From: Entrophospora sp. SA101
Taxonomy: Eukaryota; Glomeromycota; Glomeromycetes; Entrophosporales; Entrophosporaceae
Length of the DNA stretch: 28,554 bases
Direction of reading: 5' to 3'
Assembly: GCA_958430865.1 (NCBI GenBank)
Contig: CAUDNR010000473.1
Location: forward strand, 923 to 29,476
Shown: piece by piece, positions 11,124 to 22,790 of the stretch
Numbering within the stretch: the first letter of the stretch is position 1
How the letters are laid out: the number at the start of each line of letters is the position of its first letter
Notes under the pieces: model-generated
What the model was told of the DNA's origin: nothing
Seen by the model: only the letters and a program-made list of their open reading frames with translations
Databases searched by the model: none
Translations under genes and position numbers: made by a program

Positions 11124-12725
11124 TTATAATTTTATGAATAGTGTGAGTTCAGTTAATTAACAGATCAAAAAAAGTGGTATTATTTATATCTTGTTTTGAA
11201 TATTGTTAATTATTCATAATTATTATTATTTAATTTGGATATTCTAATTCGTATTACAAAAACAAATAATCACTTCAATTGTCAATGGTATGATACAATA
11301 ATAAGTAAAAATGTTTTAGCATTTTAAACAATAATCAATTCAATTAATTAATAATAAATGATGCTTTTCTTATAAATTAAACAAAAAAATCAACTATATG
11401 ATTTTCATCACACCAACTAAATATTAAAACAAAAAAGATGCTTTGCCACCACCAAAAAGTATTCTTAATTAGTAGAACATATGATAAAATAACAAAGAAC
11501 AATAATTAATTCAATTGTTAAATTAAAAGCTCTTCTTAAAATGTAAAATAACAAAATCTATTCTTACTAAACAGTTCTCTTCGGTCAGAAAAAGATATTA
11601 TTTATTATTGCATGATAAATGCTTATCATGTGGAAAAAAGGTGATCATGCAGTATATATGATTTTCCCAATTTTCCAAATTAAAAAATAACAAGCTTATA
11701 ACTGAGAATGCAATGTGAGCTTTTTGTGTCACAAAACATGCATACTGTGCTACGCGAGAATAAAAATTCAATTAAGTTGGGTTTTGCACTTCTGCAAAAA
11801 AATAACATCACTTGGGCCAAGACAATAGTCTATTTTATTAAATTTGAAACATATAAATAGGACAGCTGTCCAATTTTTTTTTTTTTGTTATTTTTTCATA
11901 GTGAAATTCCTCTAGGCCATTTCAGCACACGGAACTCAACCTTCTACATTCAGCCACATGAAATAATTGTTTGTTATTATTATACAATGTGTAATACAAA
12001 AATTTAACCCACGCAATTGTTGATTGATTGACCAATTAAAATCATGAATTTAAAAATAAAACATTTAATGTGGGTTTGACTCATTTTGTCAACAATCACT
12101 TCACAAACAATTGTTTCATTAACATTAACAAATGGTTCGAATTTAAGAAATTGGAAGCAACCATTTGAAATAGTCTAATAAATTAAACTGTACTACTCAA
12201 AAATGTATTTAAAGGGTTGGTTTTTGACTTGGTTGAAGAATAACTCTCTTTCTAACTCTTCTCTTGACCATATCTCTTGATATAATCAAAATAACCTTAA
12301 TATAATGAATGTCAAAATGATTGTAAATATGACCAATTTAAGATATATGATCAAGAGGAAACATGAACAATGAATGAAAAAATCAAACAAATTTATTTAA
12401 TAAAACAAAATTTACAACTCAAAAAAATTTTTTTTTGCATGTAATAAAATTCCATTATTAACTATTAACAATCTAATTATATAGACCTTGACCGATCAAT
12501 CCCACCTATATAGTTATTGAATAATTGATAATAATAAACATTAATTAAATATATTTTGCAAACAGCTTCATAGATCTCGACTTTAAGACTTACTTTGATC
12601 AAACCCGCCTATAATAATAAATGTTCATTTTGGAAATTTGATTTGCAAATAGATCTTGACTTTAACACTTACTTCTACAAAGCCTGCCTATATAATTATT
12701 TGAATAATTGATAAAGCAAAATCAA
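11124..12725. other. Long AT-rich stretch without a gene
   Basis: No open frame of note on either strand. A 20-bp palindrome CATGATAAATGCTTATCATG lies near 11610-11629. Weak inverted similarity between CTCTTGACCATATCTCTTG (about 12260) and the strand opposite 12335-12357 may mark an old hairpin element. The right part holds the diverged tandem repeats listed separately. The segment probably includes the missing upstream end of the Fanzor element. Confidence 0.5.
12481..12715. repeat. Three diverged tandem repeats, period about 80-90 bp
   Basis: Copies at about 12481-12530, 12570-12625 and 12649-12715. The last two share AGATCTYGACTTTAA, ACTTACTTY and RCCYGCCTATA. The first and third share CCTATATARTTATT followed by GAATAATTGATAA. 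Divergence suggests an old minisatellite-like array. Confidence 0.6.
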
Positions 12726-13120
12726 GTGGACTTACCCAAGGGTTGAAAATACCAACAATGATGATGATAAGAAATCCCCATGCAAAGCATTAAAATCCAA
12801 ACATCTGGATTTTGAGGAACAATTCATAAGTTCCAACAACAAGAGAAGACCACAAATCACATCAGGGAGTCAGGTAAAAAAAGAAGTACAGACCATGACC
12901 CACAGGAAGAATCAACATCAAGGACAATGAAACTGACACATACAATGAATGAAGTTGTCAGCAACAATATAGGTTATACAGATGCAGTAGAAAATTCATA
13001 CAACATTGAAAATGATGATGAAAATAATGAGAATGAAACAGTGGTAACAATGACGGTGATGAGAGTTGTAACACTGAATAATTTTTATTATTCTTTGTAT
13101 TTTTTTTTCACAATAAAAAT
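12725..13120 (+). pseudogene. Short degenerate coding relic, Asn/Asp/Ser-rich
   Basis: A frame open from about 12722 to 12930 codes a Lys/Ser/Asn-rich peptide (KSPCKALKSKHLDF and so on). After a GTAAAAAAAG run near 12877, a second frame continues in similar style through MNEVVSNNIGYTDAVENS to an acidic Asn/Glu tail, ending near 13127. A single shift in the A-run would join them, so this may be the C-terminal part of a broken protein. No family recognised; low-complexity chance coding is possible. Confidence 0.3.
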
Positions 13121-13288
13121 TACATAGATCAATTTTTTTTTTCTATTTGTATTTGTATGCAATAAAAATTATGTATATAGATCAATTTTTTTTTTTTCAG
13201 AAAAATAAAAAAAAAAATTTACCACTCAGCAAAAGCAAAAAATTCCTTCCCAAAAAATTAGGTTTAAAAAACAAAGATTTTTCAGTTT

Positions 13289-13368
13289 CAATTGCAATTG
13301 CAACGCATTGTTTTGCAATTCAATTCAACACAACTCAATTCCAATGCAATTGCAATTGCAATTGCAAC
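13289..13368. repeat. CAATTG hexanucleotide microsatellite
   Basis: Two clusters of the self-complementary CAATTG unit (13289-13304 and 13346-13368) are separated by a diverged stretch, on a background of CAATTC/CAACTC variants. The following 13420-13545 is unusually GC-rich for this window and has no identified function. Confidence 0.7.
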
Positions 13369-13663
13369 CTGTTTTATAAAACAAAACATTTGTCGTACGA
13401 CACAATTTTTGCTAAATATGGTGAAAGCGTTGATCGCGCCAAAAACCGAAAAGACCAGGCGCGGCTAGACGCAAAAGGAGACAATCGGCGAGAAAACTGC
13501 GCGGAAGTCGCACGACTTGCGAGTTTTGGAAGGAGATCGTGACACGGCAAATGTTAAATCTTTTTTTTGTGTAATGATAAAATTAAAATCAAAAATTTTT
13601 CTTTATTTGGAAATTTGTAAGACTTACATTTTACAATATTATTCTGAAATTTTTGGTAATACC

Positions 13664-13702
13664 AAATGTTCACTTTGTCTGGTTTTGTTGCAAGCATGCC
13701 CC
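13664..13702 (+). repeat. Dispersed repeat, copy 1
   Basis: A 39-bp stretch beginning AAATGTTCACTTTGTCTGG and ending GCATGCCCC recurs in inverted orientation at 23783-23822 with 29 identical bases in its first part. It is probably a conserved end or internal piece of a mobile element; the parent element is not identifiable here. Confidence 0.65.
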
Positions 13703-13903
13703 AATATTAATAAAAAAAAAGGGCTAATATTTAAACCCGTTGTATATAACAAGAAATTCGTTGTGGCGAGGTCTGTTGTGACGAGGTTTGGCTGTATAGG
13801 ATTTTCCTTTACATAAAAGTAAATTATTTATGTAGATCAACATAGAAACTGGCACCAAAAATTTTTATTTTTTTAAATAAATGTTAAACCATTTATTTTA
13901 ATA

Positions 13904-16900
13904 ATGTCTTCAAATGAAGTTGTCAGAAGAAAAAACGAAGCTCCAGTAAAAGAAGAGTAAACAATTATTTAATATATTTATATTTTATTTTATTTTATTA
14001 TTTGAATTATAATAAAATGATTTATCATTGTAAAAGGTTCATTGATAAAAAAAGTGTTGCTAAAATTGCGAGTGAGGCTGTATTTGGAGATATCGACAAT
14101 AATGATGATAAAAAAGATTTGGTAAGAACGATAATTCTAATCGAATTGTTAGTTGGTAAATGATGAATTTTTTTTTGCTCAACGGATTTGATTCTATATT
14201 TTAATTTACAGGAACCACCAAAAAAGAAATCACGTGTCACAAGAAAACCAGGTCAAAATAAAGGAAGTGCTGTTAAAAGATATTCAGAATCTTTAAGAGT
14301 ATGTAACATTAATCTTATTTATTATAATATTATAATTGAATATTTATTTTGTGTTTAGTTTCTTAAAAGATTTAAATTATTATTTAATATTTTATAGTTG
14401 TGTCACAAAACTTCACTCGATGAAAATTGTGAAAATGAATTGTAAGTTTAATACATTTGTTGCGACATGTTTATATAAAGTTTTTTAAAGAAAAGTGATA
14501 CTAAAATTTTCAAATAGATGTAAATTTAGTCATGATCTTCAGGAATATCTTCGGGTTAAAGAAAAAGATTTAGGAAATAAATGTGTAAATTTTGAGAAAT
14601 TTGGAAAGTAAATATTTAATATGAACATGAAATTTCATTTGCTTATCAATTTTAATTTGATTCATTTGTTAATCAACTATTATTATCTTAAAGATGTCGT
14701 CATGGATATGCATGTAGATTTGCAAATTCACATATAGATCTAAATGGAAAACTGATTATTAATGAGGAGGTACCTTTATCTTATTATATAGTCAACTATT
14801 CCCAATAATAATATTAATGTTGAACTCGTATCTGAAATAAAGCTTTTAGAAAAAAATATAATTGAAGAAAAAAACGTTACCACTGCTCAACTTCATAAAA
14901 CTCTTAGAAATCGTACGGTATAGTACTAATCAATAAAAAATTGATGTTACTTACAATATTAGAATAAATAAATAAATATTAATGTAAATAATTACAATAT
15001 TAATAATGGTGATTTGATTTTAGTACAAATTCCCAAAATCTGAAGAATATCTTCGAGAGATTCAATTAGAGATTTCTCAAAGATTGGAGGTGGAAAAGGC
15101 AAATAGATTAGCAAAACAAAATGCACAGGATGCATGTATTATTGAATCAAGTGATAACGATAAAGGCGAACCAAAATTGGAAATTCTTGAAGAAAATAAT
15201 GAAAGAGATGATAAACTAAAAGAGGAAAGAGAAGAAGCGCCTATTATCATTGAGAATAAAATTGAAAAACAAAATAATGATGATGGAGATAATGTTGAAG
15301 CATTCATTGACATGCCAGATGTTCCATTACGACAATGTGAAAAGAAAAAATTTTCTTTTAAGGATAAACTTTATTTAGCACCATTGACTACAGTGGGAAA
15401 TCTTCCATTTCGTCGTATATGTAAAGAGTTTGGAGCAGACATTACATGTGGAGAGATGGCAATGGCAACAAATATTCTTCAGGGGCAACAGAGTGAATGG
15501 GCTTTGATGAAGAGACATGTTAGCGAAGATATATTTGGTGTCCAAATATGTGGAAACAAAGTAGAGTATTTAGTGAAATGTGCAGAGGTTTTAAGTAATG
15601 AAATAGAAGTAGATTTTGTTGACTTGAATTTGGGATGTCCAATTGATGTTGTTTTTAACAAGGTTTGCTTATACTTATGTTTGAATTTATGAATAACAAT
15701 AAGATTAAATTGGGGGTTTTTTTAGGGAGGTGGAAGTGCATTATTGAGACATGATGGAAGATTGGGAAAAATGTTGAGAGGAATGAATCGAGTAAATAAG
15801 AATATTGAGATACAATATCTATTATTAGTGATGAATAATTTTATTAAAATCTTTTTATTTTTATTTTAGATAATTGATGTACCAATCACAGTTAAATTAC
15901 GTACAGGAATTTCAGATAAATGTTACGTTGCTCACAAATTGATTCCTAAATTTGAAAATTGGGTAATATCCCTTAATATTAAAATTTATATTTATAAATG
16001 ATGTTGTTGTTAATGAATATTACTGAAACAATTTTTTCTCTTGAAATTAATTATATTTAGGGTGTTTCTTTAGCTACTGTTAGTAATATAGTTAATTAAT
16101 TTAATATTAATATTTTAAATGAGTTCAATTAACTTATTTTTAATTACAAAAAAAAAAAAAGCTACATGGACGTTCTCGTGAACAAAGATATGTAAAACTT
16201 GCTGATTGGGATTATATTTCAACAGTTGGATCAACAAGAAAAAAAATGGAATTTTTTGGTAAATTTAAATTATACATTTTTATTAATATGTAACTCAAAA
16301 TTTAATTAAATTATATATATATAATATCTAGGTAATGGTGATATACTTGGATATGAAGATTATTATCAACATATTGAAAAAAATAATATAGATGGAGTTA
16401 TGATAGCAAGAGGAGCTCTGGTAAAATTTATATAAAATATTATAAATATTAATAGCTTAAAAATTTTATATTTACATTATTATTATTTTTTTAAAAAGAT
16501 TAAACCTTGGATATTTGATGAAATTAAATCAAAAAAACATTATGACATTTCATCAAAGGAAAGATTTGAAATTTTAAAAAAATTTTGTGATTATGGTATG
16601 GAACATTGGGGAGCTGATACAATTGTAGGGATTCAAATATATGTTTATATGTTTTTATATAATTATATGAGTGTATTGTAATTTTATTAATATACTTGTT
16701 TTAAAAAAATATATATCAGGGAATTAATCAAACAAGAAGATTTTTATGTGAATGGATGAGCTTTTTATATAGGTATATAAATATATATTGATAATATGTA
16801 AATGTAATTGGTTATTAATTAAATATGTGTGCATAGATATATTCCTGTAGGTTTGCTTGAAGTTTTGCCACAACGAATCAATGAGCGACCACCTTTATTT

Positions 16901-17121
16901 CACGGCAGAGATGAATTGGAAACATTATTAGCTAGTCCAAATAGCAATGATTGGGTTAAAATCAGGTACTCAACTAATCTATGAATCTCCAATGATTTAT
17001 TTATTTGTGTAAAATTAGTTAATTATCCTTTAATTTTTTTTTTAGTGAAATGCTACTTGGGCCTACTCCTGACAATTTCACCTTTGTACCAAAACATAAA
17101 GCAAATTCTTATGAGGGTTAA
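13904..17121 (+). CDS. DUS3: tRNA-dihydrouridine(47) synthase, 17 exons
   Basis: FMN- and NADPH-dependent enzyme reducing uridine 47 in the tRNA variable loop. Exons: 13904-13956, 14037-14121, 14212-14298, 14398-14441, 14518-14607, 14694-14769, 14843-14917, 15024-15662, 15726-15791, 15870-15962, 16061-16078, 16162-16258, 16332-16420, 16499-16624, 16720-16772, 16837-16965, 17046-17121, giving about 631 residues, near the yeast size. Order: KPGQNKGS linker, two CCCH fingers (C77-C86-C91-H95 and C112-C121-C127-H133), an acidic Lys/Glu-rich linker, then the TIM-barrel from [15 protein letters not shown], with [24 protein letters not shown] (catalytic Cys near 375), [32 protein letters not shown] and a C-terminal helical domain. 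Exon 11 is only 18 nt. The exon 6/7 acceptor is ambiguous: 14791 would leave a 22-nt intron and 17 more residues. Confidence 0.95.
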
Positions 17122-17200
17122 GAAAAATAAATTATTGTTATTGCAATAATTAAAAGTCACATAATATAATATATATTATTTTTATTATTTAATAAAGAAT

Positions 17201-18667
17201 TTATAATAATTTCACAGAAAATATCCTATTGCCAATTTTACAAACCATTTTTTCAATTATAAAATTGTATCCTTGAATTTTTCTTTCATATCCCAAATTT
17301 TTTAGGTGATTACATAGTGAATTATTTATTGAGTTTCCAAGAGCCCATAAAATACTTGAATGAAATTTTGGATCCTAAATATACGTGTGTGCGTTATATT
17401 ATGATCGATTTGAAATATTTGAAATGTGATTTTATGATTGTTTACCTTGTAAAACTCTTCTTGTCTATAATCTTTTACCACACTATTAATATGTTCAAGT
17501 AATTCTTTCAACTAAAATAATAATCATTACAATGATAGTAACAATAACAACAATAATATTATTAATTAATTTTACAAATTTAACAGTTTATATTCACAAT
17601 CTTATAAAAATATAAATACTTTATCAAATCCTTTATCCACTTCCAACGCAAGAAATGATCTTGTATTTTCATTATTTGTCAAATTTTGTAATTTTGAAAA
17701 CGCAATCTCGAATCTTGGAAAGGGGAGATAAATTGTAAATAAGAAATTTATCAAATACTTAAAAAAATTATCCATCAACTAAAGATGTATTTACTTTTTT
17801 TTATTTTTAAAACCTTTTTTCAAATTATCCCAAAATCCATTTATTTGAAAATATTTTAAAAAAATAGGTTTTGTTAAACTAATATGTAACTTTATATCTT
17901 TAAATATTTGTCCAATTTCATCTTCGTCTTTGTCATCATCTTTCTCATCATCGTCAATTTTATTTTCATTATATCTTAATAGATTGCTTGTACTCAGTAC
18001 ATCTTTATCAAGTAATTTTAATAATTCACTCTCTTCTTCTTCAAGACATGAGAAAACCTTGATTTCTTTTTCATTATTATTTAGAAAACTTTCTGATTGA
18101 ATTTTAATATTTTTTAAAAGATCCTCAAAGTCTTCTGGTATAATCACTATAATAAATAGCAATAAAAGAATTAATAACATAATCTTTAAATTATCATCAT
18201 TGTTATATAACCAATTTGTTATTAACCTTCCATGTAAACGTGTGTAGCCCAATTTCCCTCAACATGTAGTTTTGTTCTTACACGACCTTGATGTTCGTCT
18301 GGATTATCAATGTGTACTTTATTATCTAGAAAAAGAGATCCGATTAAGAGAATTATTATAATTTATATATTTAAAATTTATTAATTTATTACCTGAATAT
18401 AATTGTAAAAATTCAGTAGGAAGGGGTGGTAATGATGAAATTTTCTTTTTTCTATGGAAATATGTATGTTGATTATAGATATATAATTTAAGAAATGCTT
18501 TTAAAAATTTAAAATTACTTTATTGTTTGATTAAGATTTTCATCAGAAAATTTCCTTTTTACAAGCGCATTTGATAAAGGATTTCCATTATCATTATCAT
18601 CATTGTTGTTGTTGCTATCTTCCAGAATTTCTTCAGATGATGAATCATATTCTAAAATATTATCCAT
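17201..18667 (-). CDS. USB1: U6 snRNA phosphodiesterase Usb1/Mpn1, seven exons
   Basis: 2H-phosphodiesterase superfamily exonuclease that trims the oligo(U) tail of U6 snRNA in the nucleus. Minus-strand exons: 18667-18519, 18451-18393, 18325-18227, 18146-17795, 17713-17620, 17511-17446, 17374-17201. All join in frame through 67-108-nt GT-AG introns, giving 330 residues, somewhat longer than the human and yeast proteins. The two catalytic HxS motifs are LHISLTKP (H190, S192) and PKFHSSILW (H278, S280). Other family marks are GNWATHVYME near the start and NTRSFLALEV between the motifs. The N-terminus is Asp/Asn-rich and disordered. An acidic Asp/Glu/Lys insert in exon 4 (about residues 160-180) accounts for the extra length. 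It converges on DUS3 with 79 bp between stop codons, so the 3' UTRs probably overlap. The start is the first ATG of an open frame. Confidence 0.93.
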
Positions 18668-19488
18668 TATTTTTGATTTCTTAAATTGTAGATCTTGCTT
18701 TTAAATTCTTTTCGTGCGTGACGCAGTAATTTCTGTAGCATTATTTATTTTATTACCTTTCACTCATTGTAAGTATTGCGTACTTGTGGCTTTTCAGACA
18801 CCAAATATTATTTAGAAAATCTTGGGAACTACGGAGGTTTTGTAACACGTACATTCTCAACTATGTTCTTATTAGATAGTGAACAGTTAGTATTCAGAGA
18901 TGGTTACAATTAAGAAAATTCTCAGTGGACCTATGGATATTGTTTAAACATTCAATATAGACTTCCTCTTTTATAAATATAATAAATTTATAATTGCTAA
19001 TGATCCTATTTCATTGTTGGCAGAATGAATATTGTGCGAATATAATTTTTTTCTACTTTCAAACTTTACAACAATAGATTAAAGGCAATGACGAGGAAAA
19101 TAAAGTTACGACGAATTTTAAAACTGACTATGTGAAATTCAAAAGGCAAACAGGCGTGGTTATTTGACTGTGGAGCGATTTTTACTTAGCATGCGAGGTA
19201 TATTTATTTATGTAGCGTAAAAAAAGTAAAATCAAAAAATCAATCATGTCATAAAGATGTGTCTTTTTGTGTTTTTTAAAGATGAACCTAAAAACACAAA
19301 AATGCGTTTCTTTAAAAGCCCAGCGAATTCCAATTGGTTGTCTGCTGAAATATATCTGACAGCAGAATAACTTTTACTTGGTGGTGTGCGAGGCTTGTTT
19401 TTTTAAATAAAATAATTTACTCTTTTATTTAATAAGGAAAAGCATCCTATATTATTCTGTTTAAAATATTTCTTTTTTCGCAGAGAAC
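18668..19488. other. Intergenic between USB1 and the 59-codon frame
   Basis: Upstream of USB1 there is a CGTGACGCAG stretch near 18716-18725 that resembles a CREB/ATF half-site, about 50 bp before the start codon. Inverted repeats at 19264-19302 (13-bp perfect arms TTTTTGTGTTTTT/AAAAACACAAAAA) and 19340-19365 (TCTGCTG/CAGCAGA) could form hairpins. No gene recognised. Confidence 0.45.
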
Positions 19489-19668
19489 ATGGCTAGTTTG
19501 TCATCAAACGTACACCATTCACCACCCATTAAATCCAAACAGACAAAAGCGCAGAAAGTGATAAAAGAGCCAGTAAAAATTCGTTCAGCCGGTAAAGAAT
19601 GTGGTGCTGTTTTTGCTGATAATGGCTCTACTGGAAACCAAATAAATATTAATGTGTTAATATCTTAA
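19489..19668 (+). CDS. Hypothetical 59-residue open frame
   Basis: ATG at 19489 to TAA at 19666-19668. The product is Lys/Ser-rich at first (SPPIKSKQTKAQKVIKEPVK), then more neutral (KECGAVFADNGSTGN). It starts just after a T-rich CGCAG that could be a splice acceptor, so it may instead be an internal exon or a gene fragment. Composition is more protein-like than that of the random frames nearby. No family recognised and no partner exon found; treat as tentative. Confidence 0.3.
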   Translation: MASLSSNVHHSPPIKSKQTKAQKVIKEPVKIRSAGKECGAVFADNGSTGNQININVLIS

Positions 19669-19683
19669 ACTGAACGACAGTAA

Positions 19684-19751
19684 TAGAAACTATCTTGACA
19701 TTTTTGAGTTTTGTATGTCAAGATCACGCATCCCATCGTGACAAGTTTCTA
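19684..19751. repeat. Nested inverted repeat (hairpin-forming)
   Basis: Inner arms ATCTTGACAT (19692-19701) and ATGTCAAGAT (19715-19724) are perfect. Outer arms TAGAAACT (19684-19691) and AGTTTCTA (19744-19751) enclose them with an asymmetric bulge. It could be a tiny MITE remnant or a structured transcript; nothing decides between these. Confidence 0.5.
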
Positions 19752-19759
19752 CTACAGCT

Positions 19760-20267
19760 AATGTTCTTGTTTCGTTGTCGATTATTATTTAATGGTTTTT
19801 TAACATAATATAATGCAAGTCACTTAATCACTGACTCTATAATTGGGAGTGACACGGAATAAAACAAAAAATCAATTTCAATAATAATTAATCTTAAAAC
19901 CAAGGAAAATAGTGATAACGATGATGATGATGCGCTTTTGCTACCACAAGTAGACCAAAAAAAAAATAAAGGCAACAATAAAACATCCAATAATACAAAA
20001 AGAATGAATGAATATGAATCCTATCAAATTCTTATTTTTATTTTTATTTGTTTAATTTATTAATAACACTACACAGGTCTTGTCTTAATTATATCTTCTA
20101 CTTGGCTTTTTTTTTTCCAGCACACAAAATTTGTGCGCTGGCTGTCTCATATATAAAAAGCTCGTGAATAATAAGTGTAACAAAGAAAAATTAACATGAA
20201 TGTTGTCTGTGAAACGTGAACTCGATACCAATCCCCTCCCTTCCTTTCTAGAACTTGTCATTCAATA
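19760..20267. promoter_or_regulatory. Upstream region of the thioesterase gene
   Basis: Mostly AT-rich with no gene. CATATATAAAAAGC near 20148-20161 is a good TATA-box candidate about 110 bp before the ATG at 20268. Just before it, CCAGCACACAAA and TTTGTGCGCTGG (about 20119-20143) form a near-perfect palindrome that might be a regulator site. A pyrimidine-rich CCCCTCCCTTCCTTTCT stretch at 20233-20249 lies close to the start codon, as in many fungal promoters. Confidence 0.4.
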
Positions 20268-21570
20268 ATGTCTCAGCTAACTTCTGTAATTAAAAGGGCA
20301 GGACCTTCTTTGCACTCTGCTACTGTTATATTTTTACATGTAAAAATTGTTTATCCTTAATATATTAAGTATGTAAATAATAAATGTTCAAGAATTAAAA
20401 AAAATTATATATATTGCTTTATGGTATAGGGTTTAGGTGATAGCGGACATGGATGGGAACCAATTGCTACAGAAATAGGTGAAATAATGAAACATGTAAA
20501 ATTTGTGCTACCAAATGCGTAAGCTTATAATAATGATATTAATATATAAAGAATAATTGCAAAGATTTAATTTATTTGAGATTTGCCTTGTTGATATAGA
20601 CCAATACGTCCAATAACTATTAATATGGGTATGAGAATGCCTGGATGGTAATAATTATGACATGTTTCTTATCCAGATAGAATTGAATATAACAAACAAT
20701 TAATCATTATAAATTATATCATAGGTTTGATCTTACAACTCTAAATCTAGATCAAATAGATGGTGGTGTGGATGAAGATGGTGTTATGGAAACTCTCTCT
20801 CAAAGTATAATATTAATATTTATGTTAATATTATCAATGTTATTGATATTGGAAAAAATATTTATTGTTTATTTATTTATTTTTCAGTAAAGAAATTGAT
20901 AAAAGATGAAATTGACTCTGGAATTGTTTCTAATCGAATTGTTGTTGGAGGGTTTTCTCAAGGAGCTGCAATAGCTCTTGCTACAGGGGTAACATCAGAA
21001 TATCCTTTGGCTGGCATAGTTGGGTAAAAGTATTCTCTTATACTCTATCTTCTTTTTTCGTCTTTTGATCAAAAATTTTTAAAATTGTAAAGTTTTATAA
21101 AAATAATAGATTAAGTGGGTTTTTAAGTATGGAAGAAAAGATTATTCAGGTTAATTGTTATTATTATTATTACTACTACTATTGTTATTATTACTACTAT
21201 TACTATTATTACTATTATTATATTATTGATTCTTTAAAATTTTTATATTTAATATATGTTTAAATAAATGAATATTTAGATGTCCACTCAAGCAAATAAG
21301 AACACACCAATATTTATGGCTCATGGTGATAGAGATATGGTATATGATTATTGTTAAATGATAAATCAATGCAATATAATCATTAATATATATTTTTATA
21401 TATTTTTTATTTTATAGGTTGTAAATTATAAATTTGGTAAACGGACTTCAGAATTTCTTAAAAATAATGGTTACAACGTAACATTTAAAACTTATAATGG
21501 AATGGGCCATTCTTCTTCAAATCAAGAAGTTTATGATCTAACTTCCTTTCTGAAACAAGTTATTCCTTAA
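20268..21570 (+). CDS. APT1: Acyl-protein thioesterase 1 (lysophospholipase-like), eight exons
   Basis: Cytosolic alpha/beta-hydrolase that removes palmitoyl groups from S-acylated proteins. Exons: 20268-20339, 20430-20518, 20600-20647, 20725-20804, 20888-21023, 21110-21149, 21280-21339, 21418-21570, all with GT-AG introns of 77-130 nt and no frame break, giving 225 residues, the usual family length. Motifs: FLHGLGDSGHGW at the oxyanion side, LPNAPIRPITIN with MRMPGWFD, the nucleophile elbow GGFSQGAA (Ser120), AHGDRDMVV (Asp174) and GMGHSSS (His206). Positions closely match the human triad numbering I remember (Ser119, Asp174, His208). Intron 6 contains an ATT/ACT trinucleotide microsatellite (about 21152-21232). 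Intact. Lysophospholipase activity is the older alternative name for the same family. Confidence 0.96.
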
Positions 21571-21646
21571 ATTTGTTCAAATAAAAAAACCAAGGCATAC
21601 TGCAAAATGAACATTTGTACTACAAAGAATTTCATATACACTAATA

Positions 21647-21739
21647 CACATCTAAACTCAATTAAGTCGGACATTTATTTATATTATAAAGTACTTTAAA
21701 CAATTGATTGCTGTGTCCGACTTATTGAGTTTAGATGTG
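21647..21739. mobile_element. 93-bp palindromic MITE with TA flanks
   Basis: The ends are inverted repeats of about 27 bp (CACATCTAAACTCAAT, then AAGTCGGACA), differing by one T insertion in the left arm. TA lies on both sides (21645-21646 and 21740-21741), as expected for a TA target-site duplication of the Tc1/mariner type. The short AT-rich centre carries no gene. It lies about 75 bp past the APT1 stop codon, so it is probably in or near the 3' UTR. Confidence 0.75.
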
Positions 21740-22660
21740 TACTAATATGATATAACAATTTTATCTCCTATATGGTTTTCCCACCAAATTGAGAGCATTA
21801 TTTCCTAATATGAAAATGATCTTTGTGGTTCAAATGGCTATAAAAAAGTTCAGACAACTTTAAAATTTGGTCTTCGTTTTGCCGATCATGGAATTGACCA
21901 ATAAGAATTCAAATTTTATGAAGATCCTTGCTAAGATGGAAACCTTTCCTAAACAAAATTTTTTATCAGTCATCCTAAAACCGTTAATTTGATGGATAAT
22001 ATTTATCTGTAAAAAAACAAAGACAGAGATTATTGATTATAAAGAATAACCAAAAATTCATTCATAAACTAACTGTATCATTATAAACTTTTTATAAAAT
22101 ACCTTCCTTAATTCTATTTTTTATAAATATCCTTAATTTGACAAGAATTAACTGAACAATCAAAATGAAATTCAATATTTCCCTTCTATCATTGCTGTTG
22201 TTTCTTTAGCAAGGTCATTTGGCCATAGTTTGAAGAAACATAAGTGTTTCATTATGGTGTGCCATAATGCCATAATGGACTTATTAACTGGGTCATCTCT
22301 GAATTTATTTTTTAATTGAATACAAGCAATATATATCTTGGATATGAACTTAATCAATAACTGGACCTTTTCCAATATAGAGCCCTATTACAATTAATAT
22401 CATTTCATTTTATTTAAATAACAAATAGCTGGTACAGCCAATGTCATTATTTTTGAACTGTTAATGTTAAATAATAAATAGTTGGTAAATATTTTTATCA
22501 TCATTATATTACAGTCAATAGTATTGTTTCTGAAAAAAATATTAACTGTTGATTTCATTTTATTTCAAATAGTAAATAAGCTGTAAATATCTTATATTTG
22601 CTCTTTGATTCTCTGATAATTTCATTTGTTATTTTAACTTTTATATTCCTTTATTACAAT
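21740..22660. other. AT-rich intergenic, no gene recognised
   Basis: A 67-codon minus-strand frame at 22172-22375 codes LFFKLWPNDLAKE-like text (strictly CFFKLWPNDLAKE) that I cannot place. It may be a fragment of a fungal repeat gene. The rest shows only AT-rich runs. Confidence 0.4.
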
Positions 22661-22667
22661 AATTTTT

Positions 22668-22790
22668 CTAAGGAATGAAAGAATTACTTATGAAAAGAAA
22701 AACCATAGCCAGTAAAAGGACTTTGCCACTAAACTATAAAGGATTTAGAAAATTACAAGAGAAATAATTTACTACCTAACTTAACATAAA
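22668..22790 (+). repeat. Diverged copy of the 24172-24312 segment
   Basis: Begins CTAAGGAATGAAAGAATTACTTATG, read here in two parts: CTAAGGAATGAAAG and ATTACTTATGAAA. It continues with matching landmarks (ATAGCCAGTAAAAG versus ATAACTAATAAAAG; AGAAATAATTTACTACCTAA versus AAAAATAATTTACCACCTAA). In the other copy the same DNA is the end of a 63-codon frame plus its downstream spacer. In both places a minus-strand TGA-containing coding block follows. Confidence 0.6.

Noticed and set aside
14770..14791. A 22-nt micro-intron in DUS3
   Set aside because: It keeps the frame, but the same donor with the acceptor at 14842 gives a 73-nt intron, in the normal range of this gene (63-106 nt), and also keeps the frame. 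The longer intron is the simpler model.
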